Made by a program: the position numbers and the translations under genes
Part shown: positions 26,511 through 36,158 of the stretch, piece by piece
How positions within the stretch are numbered: the stretch's first letter is position 1
Layout of the letters: each line of letters starts with the position of its first letter
Notes under the pieces: model-generated
Database searches by the model: none
Told to the model about the DNA's origin: nothing
Seen by the model: only the letters and a program-made list of their open reading frames with translations
Origin: Listeria monocytogenes ATCC 19117
Lineage (GTDB): Bacteria; Bacillota; Bacilli; Lactobacillales; Listeriaceae
Direction of reading: 5' to 3'
Length of the DNA: 64,000 bases
Assembly (NCBI RefSeq): GCF_000307025.1
Contig: NC_018584.1
Coordinates: forward strand, 2,885,174-2,949,173

Positions 26511-28848
26511 CCGTACTTCTAAACTCATAAAAATGAATCGCATTAATATCTAAATAAGCATAAAACGACCAATCTTCCGTAATCGTTTCATCACTCACCG
26601 TAAGTGTAGGCTGAGAGGCATCCACAATATAGTCCAAAATCTCTTTATCTAGCCCATACTTACTGTTCAGTTGCCAATACTTCGAATAAAGTGCCCCATT
26701 GTCACGGTCGAATTGCCATTTACAGACTTGATAATCACCCGCGTGAAGCCCTGTAAGTCTAATATGCACTTCTTTTTGTTCTTCCTTAATGAACCTTTCC
26801 TCTACAGAATAACGCGGATTAATCGTCGCACAGTTCATCAAAATAAGCTGATAACCGTCCGCGTGCTTCGTCATAATATAATCTTCACCTTTAGCAACCA
26901 CAACACCCTTAAGCCTTCTCAAAAACTTCACAGCATAAAACGCCGGTCGTTTACCATTGAAAAAGTGGAACATTTCAATTCCATCAAGACTAATATTTAA
27001 TTTGCTATCGTCCCCTTCGTGAAGTTCCGTATTAATCCAAAAGCCCAATGCATCCACTTCTGGTACCAAATCTAGCATCGTTTTCAAAACTAATGCTCCT
27101 CTGAAAAAAGTCCCGTTTGTGTATCTCGTATTCCCAGATAATGTGTTCCAGTTTACTAACATTAGCGGCTTATTGATATGATGATGTTTCAAGAAAGCCT
27201 TTAATTGAAGCGTTTTTGACAAACAATAATCCTCTGAAATCGAAAACGACTTCATATCCTCTTTCGAAAAATCTACCGCTTCATTTTGATTCGCATTATA
27301 GGCGACAAAGTCCATTTTATCCGCTTCTTCTAAAAACCACGTATGTCGTTCAGGCACTGCATTTTTAGACAATGAAAATGGGACAAAATTTCCGACTTGG
27401 ATAGCTGGAAAACGCGATTTTATAGTGTGATATATTTTCAAATAAAGTTTTTTCAGTTCTTCCTTATCAGCATATGTATTTTTCGGTTCAAAAAACATAA
27501 AATGCCATTTTGAAACAAATTCCCGCCCAAAAACCTGCATACAATGCTTTAAAAAGTGATCCAATCGTTCAAAAACAGCCGCCTCATCGCCTACAATATC
27601 TTGATACTCCAAGCGAATAAACAATTGTAAATTTTGCTGTTTTAAAAAAGTGAGCGCTAAATCCGCATTCGCATATGGAGAAGAAGTTGGCACTAATTCG
27701 TCCGTTTCCGTTTCAGGCAAGAACGTCGAACCTCTAAACAAATGACGAATACCAATATAATTAATCCCAATCTCATCACGCGTCGTAATAATCTGCTTTT
27801 GGACATTATCTTTAAGCACTTCTTTAAGCTCACCAATCGTCAAAATATTCATATTCTCACTTAAACAACGTTCGGTCTTTTCCGTGATATCAATTTTCTT
27901 TTTCTCAAATGGCGCTTTATTTAATTCCTTACCCGGCTCCACATCATGATAAAGTCGTGACAATTTCACTAAAATTTCCGGAGATGGCACAATCTGCTCT
28001 ATACTAGCGCCCAGCTCAGATGTCTTATTGTCTATTAACAAATTCGTTTCCACATGATGTTCCGCTCGGTATTCACTTGGCGTTAGCTCAAAATGAAACT
28101 TAAATACTTCTGAAAAATGCTTTTGGCTCGAAAAACCATTTTTTAACGCAATCTCTGTAATACTTTCCGCCGAATGTAGTAAATCTTGAATCGCATGCTT
28201 CAATCGGACTTCTGTCAAATACTGTAAAAAACCAAGCCCCGTCGTCTTTTTAAAATAACGTGATAAGTACGCCTCACTTAAAAACTCTTTTTGCGCAAAC
28301 TCACGAAGCGACAAGGCTTCATCAAACCGCTCTTCCACTTCTCGAATAATGCGCGAAATCCGTTTATCATTGACTTCTTTCCTAGCAGAAGATGGAATTC
28401 CTTTTTTCAAAAAACGCGTAAGTAATAATAAAATTTGGAACAACGCCGATTGCGCTTCTAATTTATTCGCTCGTTTCTTCGTCGCCGAAGCAATCAAAAG
28501 CTCACTCACCGACTTCCTCAAAGACCCAACAACCCGCTCTCTCCCAGGGTCACTCTCCTTCGAGAAAAATTTAAAAGAATGCTGAAAATAATCCTCATAA
28601 TAATGCGCAAAAAATGTATCTGAAATCGTTAAATTAATAAATAAATTATCTTCATTTCCCTCAATTGTATAAAAGGTATTGCGATCAAGAACTAAAACAT
28701 CGCCTTCCTGCAAGTAAAATTTTTGCTCAGAAACCTTGATTGTTATTTGTCCAGAAATAGCAAATACCAATTTAGTTCCAAGTGATATTTCCGACGTCAG
28801 CTGCTTTATATGTTGAATACCAATCGTATAATCTTTTAAATGAGACAC
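26506..28848 (-). CDS. AraC-family regulator fused to a degenerate GH39-like domain
   Basis: About 780 residues. N-terminal cupin (about 1-120); AraC double HTH (about 165-270: SLREFAQKEFLSEAYLSRYFKK, then SITEIALKNGFSSQKHFSEVFK); C-terminal half resembles GH39 beta-xylosidase. The acid/base Glu is retained in FFEPKN, but the nucleophile motif expected as TEWN reads VNWN (Asn about 566). This argues for a sugar-sensing domain without hydrolysis. GTG at 28848 is preferred, eight bases after AGGGG; the GTG three codons earlier has no usable spacing. It lies between the amidohydrolase operon and inlJ; its target is unknown. Confidence 0.85.
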   Translation of the reverse strand: MSHLKDYTIGIQHIKQLTSEISLGTKLVFAISGQITIKVSEQKFYLQEGDVLVLDRNTFYTIEGNEDNLFINLTISDTFFAHYYEDYFQHSFKFFSKESDPGRERVVGSLRKSVSELLIASATKKRANKLEAQSALFQILLLLTRFLKKGIPSSARKEVNDKRISRIIREVEERFDEALSLREFAQKEFLSEAYLSRYFKKTTGLGFLQYLTEVRLKHAIQDLLHSAESITEIALKNGFSSQKHFSEVFKFHFELTPSEYRAEHHVETNLLIDNKTSELGASIEQIVPSPEILVKLSRLYHDVEPGKELNKAPFEKKKIDITEKTERCLSENMNILTIGELKEVLKDNVQKQIITTRDEIGINYIGIRHLFRGSTFLPETETDELVPTSSPYANADLALTFLKQQNLQLFIRLEYQDIVGDEAAVFERLDHFLKHCMQVFGREFVSKWHFMFFEPKNTYADKEELKKLYLKIYHTIKSRFPAIQVGNFVPFSLSKNAVPERHTWFLEEADKMDFVAYNANQNEAVDFSKEDMKSFSISEDYCLSKTLQLKAFLKHHHINKPLMLVNWNTLSGNTRYTNGTFFRGALVLKTMLDLVPEVDALGFWINTELHEGDDSKLNISLDGIEMFHFFNGKRPAFYAVKFLRRLKGVVVAKGEDYIMTKHADGYQLILMNCATINPRYSVEERFIKEEQKEVHIRLTGLHAGDYQVCKWQFDRDNGALYSKYWQLNSKYGLDKEILDYIVDASQPTLTVSDETITEDWSFYAYLDINAIHFYEFRSTV

Positions 28849-29018
28849 TCGATTCACCCCTTCGTTTAACTTAATCGGACACTTTTATATTATCATAGTC
28901 GTGAAAATTAATCGCTATCAGTTTTTATGATTGTTTTAGTCATTAAACCGACACAATCGAGTCACATATATCCGGAATTTTTGTACTTTTGCGAGACAAA
29001 ATGATAAATAAAACGGCG

Positions 29019-29024
29019 TATAAT
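29019..29024 (+). promoter_or_regulatory. -10 element for inlJ
   Basis: TATAAT 37 bases before the inlJ TTG codon. The -35 at 17 bases (ACAAAA) is poor, suggesting an activator-dependent promoter. Confidence 0.45.
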
Positions 29025-29060
29025 AAATGATTGTAGAAAACGAATAAGGAGTGCGCCAAA

Positions 29061-31811
29061 TTGAAAACTTCTAAAATAATAATAGCTTCATTAGTTAGTT
29101 TAACCCTGGTTTCAAACCCAATTTTAACATTCGCAGCAACGAATGATGTGATTGATAGTACGACAGAAATCACTACTGATAAAGAAACAAGCTCCACTCA
29201 ACCAACTATTAAAACCACACTCAAAGCTGGTCAAACACAAAGTTTTAACGACTGGTTTCCTGATGACAATTTTGCTTCAGAGGTAGCAGCAGCATTTGAA
29301 ATGCAAGCAACTGACACTATCAGCGAAGAACAACTTGCTACTCTAACAAGCCTAGATTGCCACAATTCTTCCATAGCCGATATGACTGGTATTGAAAAAT
29401 TAACTGGTTTAACAAAATTAATTTGCACGTATAATAACATTACTACTCTTGATCTTAGCCAAAACACTAATTTAACTTATCTGGCATGTGATTCAAATAA
29501 ACTTACAAACCTTGATGTAACCCCGCTTACAAAATTAACCTACTTAAATTGCGACACGAACAAACTCACAAAGATAGATGTAAGTCAAAATCCATTGTTA
29601 ACTTATTTAAACTGCGCACGCAACACCTTAACCGAAATAGATGTCAGCCACAATACACAATTAACTGAGCTAGACTGCCATTTAAATAAAAAAATCACCA
29701 AATTAGATGTGACACCACAAACTCAATTAACAACCTTAGACTGTAGCTTTAATAAAATAACTGCATTAGATGTAAGTCAAAATAAATTACTGAACCGTCT
29801 AAACTGCGACACTAATAATATAACTAAACTGGACCTCAACCAAAATATTCAGCTAACTTTCCTAGATTGCTCCAGTAACAAATTAACCGAAATAGATGTA
29901 ACCCCGCTTACACAGTTAACATATTTTGATTGTAGCGTAAATCCTTTAACTGAATTAGATGTGTCTACGCTTTCAAAATTAACTACACTACACTGTATAC
30001 AAACAGATTTATTAGAAATAGACCTAACACACAACACACAATTAATATATTTTCAAGCTGAAGGATGTAGAAAAATAAAAGAGCTTGATGTCACGCATAA
30101 TACACAATTATATTTATTAGACTGCCAAGCCGCTGGTATAACAGAATTGGATCTTTCACAAAACCCCAAATTAGTCTATTTGTATTTAAATAATACTGAA
30201 CTAACGAAATTAGACGTTTCTCATAACACAAAGCTGAAAAGTTTGTCTTGCGTAAATGCTCACATCCAAGACTTCTCTTCTGTAGGTAAAATTCCTGTCC
30301 TTAACAATAACTTGGATGCTGAAGGGCAAACAATCACGATGCCTAAAGAAACTTTAACAAACAACAGTTTAACCATTGCAGTTAGTCCTGATTTATTAGA
30401 TCAGTTTGGAAATCCGATGAATATTGAACCGGGAGACGGCGGTGTATACGATCAAGCAACAAATACAATAACTTGGGAAAATCTCAGCACAGACAATCCA
30501 GCCGTAACCTATACTTTCACTTCCGAAAACGGAGCTATAGTAGGAACCGTAACAACTCCATTTGAAGCCCCTCAACCCATCAAAGGAGAAGACGTAACAG
30601 TTCATTATCTTGATGACAAAGGAGAAAAATTGGCGGCTGATGAAGTTTTAAGCGGTAATTTGGACGATCCTTATACTTCTAGCGCGAAAGACATCCCAGA
30701 TTATACATTAACGACTACTCCAGATAACGCCACTGGAACATTCACTACTACTAGCCAGTCCGTAACGTACGTGTACACTAAAAACATCGTAGCCGCAGAG
30801 CCTGTAACAGTGAATTACGTGGATGATACTGGAAAAACACTCGCTCCATCCGAAACATTAAACGGAAATGTAGGCGACACATATAACGCCACTGCCAAAC
30901 AAATCGACGGCTATACATTATCAACTACACCAAATAACGCAACCGGAACATTCAACACAAGTAGCCAAACAGTGACATATGTGTACACTAAAAACATCGT
31001 AGCCGCAGAGCCTGTAACCGTTAATTACGTGGACGATACTGGAAAAACGCTCGCTCCATCCGAAACATTAAACGGAAATGTAGGCGACACCTATAACGCC
31101 ACTGCCAAACAAATCGACGGCTATACATTATCCGCCGAACCAACCAATGCAACTGGACAATTCACAAGTAGCGCGCAAACCGTCAACTATATTTACACAA
31201 AAAATCCAACCCCTGAAAAAGGAGTTGTAGAAATTCACTATGTTGACGAAAATAATAAACAACTGAGCTCCGCCACTAAAATTTCTGGAACAGTAGGAGA
31301 TAATTACACAACTGAGCCAAAAAATATCGACGGCTATACGCTAACAACTACACCAGATAACGCAACCGGAACATTCAACACAAGTAGCCAAACAGTGACA
31401 TATGTGTATACTAAAAATATCGTAGCAGCAGAGCCTGTAACAGTGAATTACGTGGATGCTAATGGCAAAACGCTCGCTCCATCCGAAACCCTAAACGGAA
31501 CTATTGGCGACACATATAACGCCACTGCCAAACAAATCGACGGCTACACATTATCCGCCGAACCAACCAATGCGACTGGACAATTCACAAATAGCGCACA
31601 AACTGTCAACTACATTTACACGAAAAACACAAACATCGACCAACCTTTACCAGATAAAAGAACAACGAAACCGTCTAATTTAAAGACAACCGAAGTGAAA
31701 AAAGCTTCAGATACCCTACCAAAAACAGGCGATTCCGCACCATGGAAATCAGCTCTACTTGGGGTCTTCCTATCATCCACAGCTCTAGTTATCTGGAAAA
31801 AGAAAAAATAG
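29061..31811 (+). CDS. inlJ: Internalin J-like LPXTG surface protein (cysteine-ladder LRR, five MucBP repeats)
   Basis: A 916-residue protein, TTG start with AAGGAG nine bases upstream. Signal peptide of about 26 residues ending LTFAA. About 15 LRRs of 21 residues (about 85-400) of the pattern LTxLxCxxNxLTxLDV, in which most repeats carry one Cys, the InlJ ladder. Then a linker domain, five MucBP repeats (about 510-860), a spacer and LPKTGD with a hydrophobic tail ending WKKKK for sortase A anchoring. InlJ is an adhesin of virulent Listeria expressed in vivo. The ladder is broken in two repeats (LIYFQAEGC has a shifted Cys; LVYLYLNN lacks one). I recall the EGD-e protein having about 851 residues and four MucBPs, so this allele has one more. 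Confidence 0.93.
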   Translation: MKTSKIIIASLVSLTLVSNPILTFAATNDVIDSTTEITTDKETSSTQPTIKTTLKAGQTQSFNDWFPDDNFASEVAAAFEMQATDTISEEQLATLTSLDCHNSSIADMTGIEKLTGLTKLICTYNNITTLDLSQNTNLTYLACDSNKLTNLDVTPLTKLTYLNCDTNKLTKIDVSQNPLLTYLNCARNTLTEIDVSHNTQLTELDCHLNKKITKLDVTPQTQLTTLDCSFNKITALDVSQNKLLNRLNCDTNNITKLDLNQNIQLTFLDCSSNKLTEIDVTPLTQLTYFDCSVNPLTELDVSTLSKLTTLHCIQTDLLEIDLTHNTQLIYFQAEGCRKIKELDVTHNTQLYLLDCQAAGITELDLSQNPKLVYLYLNNTELTKLDVSHNTKLKSLSCVNAHIQDFSSVGKIPVLNNNLDAEGQTITMPKETLTNNSLTIAVSPDLLDQFGNPMNIEPGDGGVYDQATNTITWENLSTDNPAVTYTFTSENGAIVGTVTTPFEAPQPIKGEDVTVHYLDDKGEKLAADEVLSGNLDDPYTSSAKDIPDYTLTTTPDNATGTFTTTSQSVTYVYTKNIVAAEPVTVNYVDDTGKTLAPSETLNGNVGDTYNATAKQIDGYTLSTTPNNATGTFNTSSQTVTYVYTKNIVAAEPVTVNYVDDTGKTLAPSETLNGNVGDTYNATAKQIDGYTLSAEPTNATGQFTSSAQTVNYIYTKNPTPEKGVVEIHYVDENNKQLSSATKISGTVGDNYTTEPKNIDGYTLTTTPDNATGTFNTSSQTVTYVYTKNIVAAEPVTVNYVDANGKTLAPSETLNGTIGDTYNATAKQIDGYTLSAEPTNATGQFTNSAQTVNYIYTKNTNIDQPLPDKRTTKPSNLKTTEVKKASDTLPKTGDSAPWKSALLGVFLSSTALVIWKKKK
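30781..31625 (+). repeat. Near-identical MucBP DNA repeats (about 210 bp)
   Basis: AAAACATCGTAGCCGCAGAG recurs at 30781 and 30991, and a close variant at about 31413, i.e. a 210-bp (70-residue) period with one divergent unit between. The identity suggests recent copy-number change. Confidence 0.85.
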
Positions 31812-31813
31812 TA

Positions 31814-31853
31814 AAAAAGCCGGCCAGGATTAATTTCCCGACCGGCTTTTTGA
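31814..31853. terminator. Bidirectional intrinsic terminator
   Basis: AAAAAGCCGG and CCGGCTTTTT surround a roughly 19-base loop between convergent inlJ and the serine operon. Confidence 0.9.
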
Positions 31854-31855
31854 TC

Positions 31856-32179
31856 TCAATCTTCTTCCACTTGGATAGAAACACCCACATCCAGTAATTC
31901 CTCAACTGCATCAATCACAGAAAACTCCCCATAATTGTATACTGCATCATCTACAACTAAAATCGGCAAAGCTTCCATTCCATTTTTATCAATCAGCATT
32001 TGAACCCGCTCTGGCAAGTCCACTTTCCCGACCTCTCCCAGCTTAATATCAAACACAATACCTGTATAATCAAAATGAATTTTTCGCTCAGCTTCACTTT
32101 TATTCATAAACACTTTCCATATCTCAAGGTTGATCTCAGACTCATTTTCCTCAGAATAAAAGTAACTAATTTGCTTCAT
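31856..32179 (-). CDS. Small thioredoxin-fold-like protein, unknown function
   Basis: A 107-residue acidic protein. The C-terminal half (MEALPILVVDDAVYNYGEF, with cis-Pro-like ALP) resembles the end of a thioredoxin or ArsD-type fold, but no CxxC or Cys pair is present. No signal peptide. It begins seven bases after the DUF1015 stop codon without a strong SD, so it is probably translated by coupling. Function unknown. Confidence 0.65.
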   Translation of the reverse strand: MKQISYFYSEENESEINLEIWKVFMNKSEAERKIHFDYTGIVFDIKLGEVGKVDLPERVQMLIDKNGMEALPILVVDDAVYNYGEFSVIDAVEELLDVGVSIQVEED

Positions 32180-32186
32180 ATTAAAA

Positions 32187-33428
32187 TTATTTACTTTCTA
32201 AATCATGGACAAACAGCCCACTTAATAATTTCGGTTCAAACCAAGTCGATTTTGGCGGCATGATTTCTGCGGCATCTGCTACACTAAGTAAATCGTCCAT
32301 TGTCGGCGGGTACATCGCAAATGCCACTGAATGACTGCCATTATCAACTAAACGCGCTAGCTCGCTCAGTCCACGTATTCCGCCGACAAAATCAATGCGG
32401 TTATCACGGCGAATATCTTCAATCCCAAAAATTGGCGTTAAAACTTGCGATTGTAATATTGAAACATCCAGCTGACCAATAACATCGTTTGGAATCACTT
32501 CGCTTTTCGCCGTAAGTTTGTACCAATTTCCATCTAAATACATCCCTACTTGTTTTGGCTTCTCTGGTTTAAATGCTTCTTTTCCAACCTTCTCCACGTC
32601 AAAACTAGCCTCTACTTTGCTAAGGAAATCCGCTTCAATTGGCACATTCACAACCCTATTATAATCAAGAATTTCTAATTGCTCTTCTGGGAAAACAACT
32701 GATAAAAAGAAATTAAATTCTGCTTCTGGCCCAGCCTCTGGGAATTCCTCGCGCCGTTTCAAACCAACTTTCACAGCAGATTCCGTTCTATGGTGACCGT
32801 CTGCGATATATAGCGCTGGGACTTCCGAGAACGCCGCTGACAGGTCTTCTAAAATATGTGCGTCCGTAATTGCCCAAACCTTATGCGCGACCCCGTGGAA
32901 GCTCTCAAAGTCATATTCAGGCTCATTTTCATTCACCCAAGACTCAACAAGTGCATTAATTGCTTCTTTTCCACGATAAGTAAGGAAAATCGGACTTGTA
33001 TTTGCATCACAAACATCTACATGACGAATCCGGTCTAACTCTTTCTCTTCACGAGTTAACTCATGTTTTTTAATTTTCCCATTGGTATAATCATCAATCG
33101 ACGTACAAACAACCAGCCCTGTTTGCGGGCGACCATCCATCGTCAGTTGATAAATATAAAATGCCGGGTTTGCTTCTCTACCAAGCCAACCATCCAACTC
33201 AAATTGTTCCAAATTATCCGCTGCTTTTTGATAAACAGCTGGGTCGTAAGGGGAAACCGCCGGATCTAAATCAATTTCCGCCTTATCAATATGTAAAAAA
33301 GAATACTTATTTGCATCACCAAGTTCGCGCGCCTCTTCCGAATTAAGTACATCATATGGCAAGGAAGCCACCTTTTCCGCTAAATTTTTAATCGGACGAA
33401 TTGCTTTAAATGGACGTATATTTACCAT
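32187..33428 (-). CDS. DUF1015 family protein in the serine operon
   Basis: A 413-residue DUF1015 protein (NIRPFKAIRP start, KIKKHELTREEKELDR, ALYIADGHHRTESA). The DGHHR motif resembles the GxHR active motif of ParB/sulfiredoxin-fold enzymes, including free-serine kinases of the SerK/SbnI type. The start is the ATG at 33428 after AAGGAGGATAAC. It is the third gene after serC and serA, a recurring neighbourhood, so a role in serine or phosphoserine metabolism is plausible but unproven. Confidence 0.82.
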   Translation of the reverse strand: MVNIRPFKAIRPIKNLAEKVASLPYDVLNSEEARELGDANKYSFLHIDKAEIDLDPAVSPYDPAVYQKAADNLEQFELDGWLGREANPAFYIYQLTMDGRPQTGLVVCTSIDDYTNGKIKKHELTREEKELDRIRHVDVCDANTSPIFLTYRGKEAINALVESWVNENEPEYDFESFHGVAHKVWAITDAHILEDLSAAFSEVPALYIADGHHRTESAVKVGLKRREEFPEAGPEAEFNFFLSVVFPEEQLEILDYNRVVNVPIEADFLSKVEASFDVEKVGKEAFKPEKPKQVGMYLDGNWYKLTAKSEVIPNDVIGQLDVSILQSQVLTPIFGIEDIRRDNRIDFVGGIRGLSELARLVDNGSHSVAFAMYPPTMDDLLSVADAAEIMPPKSTWFEPKLLSGLFVHDLESK

Positions 33429-33495
33429 TGTTATCCTCCTTTTTAGTAAAAGAGCATGAACCCGTCTGGCAATAACCATAAAGTTTCATGCTCTC

Positions 33496-33515
33496 ATTAT
33501 TTCCCGGGTAATAAT
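33496..33515. promoter_or_regulatory. Noc-box-like palindrome 1
   Basis: ATTATTTCCCGGGTAATAAT, between serA and the DUF1015 gene. The core differs by one base from the Noc-binding consensus ATTTCCCGGGAAAT as I remember it. Confidence 0.5.
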
Positions 33516-33516
33516 T

Positions 33517-34704
33517 TTAAACCGTAACACCTAATGGTTCAATAACTCGAACACGCAAAACCCCTTGCACAGCTAATAAATCACTTTTCAGTTGTTCCAA
33601 ATTAGCTTGCGTTTCCTTATCAATATCAATTAATGTGTAGGCATATTCATTTTTACTGCGATTTATCATATCTAAAATGTTTAACGAATATTTCCCTAGC
33701 TCCGTCGTAATTTGTCCGACCATATTAGGAATGTTTTTGTGACAAATTCCAATTCGCGGATGTCCATTATACGGCATTTCCACGTTCGGAAAATTAACCG
33801 AGTTTTTAATACTACCTGTTTCAAGATATGATTGCAGTTCTTTCGCAGCCATTTTAGCACAGTTGGTTTCGGCTTCTTCCGTCGATGCACCTAAATGAGG
33901 AAATACATGCACTTTTTTGTGGTTTAGTAATTCTTTTGTCGCGAAATCTGTAATATATAAACGTAAAAGTCCATCATCTAAAGCTTCTTTCACAGAGGCT
34001 GAATCCACTAACTCACCACGAGAAAAGTTTAATAAAACAGCATTATCCTTCACTAATTGTAGTGTATCTGCGTTAAACATGCCACGTGTTTTATCCGTTA
34101 AAGGCACATGAACTGTTAAATAATCGCATGTGGCCAAAACTTCTTCTATCGTCATCGCACGTTCCACTTCTTTAGAAATTCTCCAAGCCGTGTCTACTGA
34201 AACGAATGGATCGTATCCAACCACATCCATCCCAAGCGATAAAGCGTCATTGGCTACCAATGCACCAATTGCGCCTAGACCGATAATCCCAAGTTTTTTG
34301 CCAGCAAGTTCTGTTCCCGCAAAGGCTTTCTTCCCAGCTTCGACTTTCTGCTCGACATCATCTTCAGCCGGCAGTTCTTTGACCCATTCCGTTCCTTCCA
34401 AAATTGGGCGCGCCGAAACGAATAAACTCGCAAGAACTAGTTCTTTCACAGCATTGGCATTCGCGCCAGGTGTATTGAATACAACAATACCTTTTTCAGA
34501 ACAATTTTCTACTGGGATATTATTAACTCCTGCACCAGCTCGGGCAACTGCCTTCACTGTCTCCGGAAAGTCAAAATCGTGTAAGTTGTAACTCCGTAGT
34601 AAAATCCCGTCTGCTGGCTGATTTGCATCAATCACATATTTTTCGAGATCAAATGTCTTTAAGCCTTCTTTTGCGATAGCATTAAACGTTTGGATATTAA
34701 ACAC
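33517..34704 (-). CDS. serA: D-3-phosphoglycerate dehydrogenase
   Basis: A 395-residue enzyme. It has the Rossmann segment [19 protein letters not shown], the catalytic Arg/Glu/His region ([17 protein letters not shown]) and a C-terminal ACT domain ([20 protein letters not shown]). First step of phosphorylated serine synthesis from 3-phosphoglycerate. GTG at 34704 follows GGGGGAGAAGTAC and overlaps the serC stop by 8 bases; a longer in-frame start lies inside serC and is unlikely. Confidence 0.95.
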   Translation of the reverse strand: MFNIQTFNAIAKEGLKTFDLEKYVIDANQPADGILLRSYNLHDFDFPETVKAVARAGAGVNNIPVENCSEKGIVVFNTPGANANAVKELVLASLFVSARPILEGTEWVKELPAEDDVEQKVEAGKKAFAGTELAGKKLGIIGLGAIGALVANDALSLGMDVVGYDPFVSVDTAWRISKEVERAMTIEEVLATCDYLTVHVPLTDKTRGMFNADTLQLVKDNAVLLNFSRGELVDSASVKEALDDGLLRLYITDFATKELLNHKKVHVFPHLGASTEEAETNCAKMAAKELQSYLETGSIKNSVNFPNVEMPYNGHPRIGICHKNIPNMVGQITTELGKYSLNILDMINRSKNEYAYTLIDIDKETQANLEQLKSDLLAVQGVLRVRVIEPLGVTV

Positions 34705-35788
34705 GTACTTCTCCCCCTTTTCTTGCATTTGCAAATTTTTCCATAAAGGCGATTAGAGCTTCCACCCCTTCAATTGGAAATGCATTATAAAGACTTGCTC
34801 GCATACCGCCCACTGAGCGATGTCCTTTCAAGTTTTTAAAACCATTTGCTTCAGCTTCTTGAACAAAAGCTTTATCAAACTCCGCTGAATTCGTCACAAA
34901 AGGAACATTCGTGAGCGATCTAGCAGAAGGTTCGACCGGTGAAGAAAAGAAATCCGATTGATCAATATAATTATATAATAAGGCCGCTTTTTTGCGATTC
35001 AACGCTTCAATTCCAGCAACGCCACCTTGCTCCTTAATCCATTCAAATACTAATTTTGCTACATAAATGGCAAATGTCGGTGGTGTGTTATACATGGAAT
35101 CATTCTCGGCTTGTACTTTAAAATCTAACATAGAAGGAAGTCCCTCTACTTGCCCTATCAAGTCTTCGCGCACGATGACAAGCGTTAATCCAGCAGGCCC
35201 AATGTTCTTTTGCGCTCCTGCATAAATTAAGCCAAATTTTTTCACATCATAAACGCTCGATAAAATATTGGAGGACATATCCGCAACGACCGGGACAGCT
35301 GAGTCTGGCACATCAAACATTGCTGTTCCTTCGATTGTATTATTTGTAGTTACATGTAAGTAAGCCGCGTCACTAGAAACTGTAGGAATCTCAGGAATAT
35401 AGCTGAAATTGCGGTCTTCCGATGAGGCAATTACTTCCACCTCTACACCCTGAATTTTCTTAGCTTCGGAAATTGCTTTCTTCGCCCAAGATCCAGTGTT
35501 TACATACGCTGCTTTTTTGCCATTTGCAAGATTCATTGGCACCATATCAAATTGCAAACTCGCGCCACCTTGCAAAAATAGTACTTTGTAATTTTCTGGA
35601 ATCTCCATCAATTCTCGAATTAAGCTCTCCGCATCGTCTAGGATGTTTTGAAATAATTCTGAACGGTGACTCAGCTCCATTACTGACATTCCTGAACCAT
35701 TGTAAGAGAGTAGCTCCCTTTGAACCTTTTCAAGTACCGGTACTGGTAAAACTGCCGGACCTGCCGAAAAATTATAAACACGTTCCAC
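34697..35788 (-). CDS. serC: Phosphoserine aminotransferase
   Basis: A 363-residue PLP enzyme, starting [11 protein letters not shown], with the PLP-lysine in [12 protein letters not shown] and [16 protein letters not shown]. Converts 3-phosphohydroxypyruvate and glutamate to phosphoserine. First gene of the serC-serA-DUF1015 operon, preceded by a structured leader. No phosphoserine phosphatase (serB) is in the operon. Confidence 0.96.
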   Translation of the reverse strand: MERVYNFSAGPAVLPVPVLEKVQRELLSYNGSGMSVMELSHRSELFQNILDDAESLIRELMEIPENYKVLFLQGGASLQFDMVPMNLANGKKAAYVNTGSWAKKAISEAKKIQGVEVEVIASSEDRNFSYIPEIPTVSSDAAYLHVTTNNTIEGTAMFDVPDSAVPVVADMSSNILSSVYDVKKFGLIYAGAQKNIGPAGLTLVIVREDLIGQVEGLPSMLDFKVQAENDSMYNTPPTFAIYVAKLVFEWIKEQGGVAGIEALNRKKAALLYNYIDQSDFFSSPVEPSARSLTNVPFVTNSAEFDKAFVQEAEANGFKNLKGHRSVGGMRASLYNAFPIEGVEALIAFMEKFANARKGGEVRV

Positions 35789-36032
35789 TCAACATCTCTC
35801 CTGTCTTCAAATTTCCCCAATTACTTACAAAAATTTTCACCAATAATCGAATACTTATTGGCCAGATATGAGCCTTCCTCGTTACACTTATGCTTTTCGA
35901 AGTTCTGTTGTTAAGAAATAAAAAAGCCGAACCTGTGATATTCTACACAATATTCGGATTTTTCAGCGCTTAAAAGTAAACACTGCCTTTTGTACTTTTG
36001 TATATTATAGCAGAAACAGAGCTGTTTTTCAG
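35789..36032 (-). promoter_or_regulatory. serC promoter and structured leader with intrinsic terminator
   Basis: Promoter on the minus strand: CTGAAA (36032-36027), 17 bases, TATAAT (36009-36004). The roughly 210-base leader contains CCGAA...TTCGG followed by CTTTTTT (about 35929-35961), a terminator before the gene, and a downstream hairpin CCAATAA...TTATTGG. This suggests attenuation. I find no T-box consensus (GGGTGGNACCGCG). Confidence 0.6.
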
Positions 36033-36086
36033 AAAATTTATACTAAATCTACAAATAAATGTGATGTTTAAACTTTCTGACATTAA

Positions 36087-36129
36087 AAAAGCACGAGAAA
36101 CCGCTATTTAAAGCAATTCTCGCACTTCT
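36087..36129 (-). terminator. Intrinsic terminator after the MFS gene
   Basis: GTGCGAGAA pairs with TTTCTCGTGC and is followed by a T run on the minus strand. Confidence 0.8.
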
Positions 36130-36158
36130 ACTTTTTGAAAAACACTTCACAAAAGATG

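Noticed and set aside
30781-31625. CRISPR-like or mobile repeats
   Set aside because: The 210-bp repeats are in frame and encode MucBP domains of InlJ.
35789-36032. T-box riboswitch in the serC leader
   Set aside because: The conserved AGGGTGGNACCGCG sequence and a specifier stem are not found, although a terminator is present.
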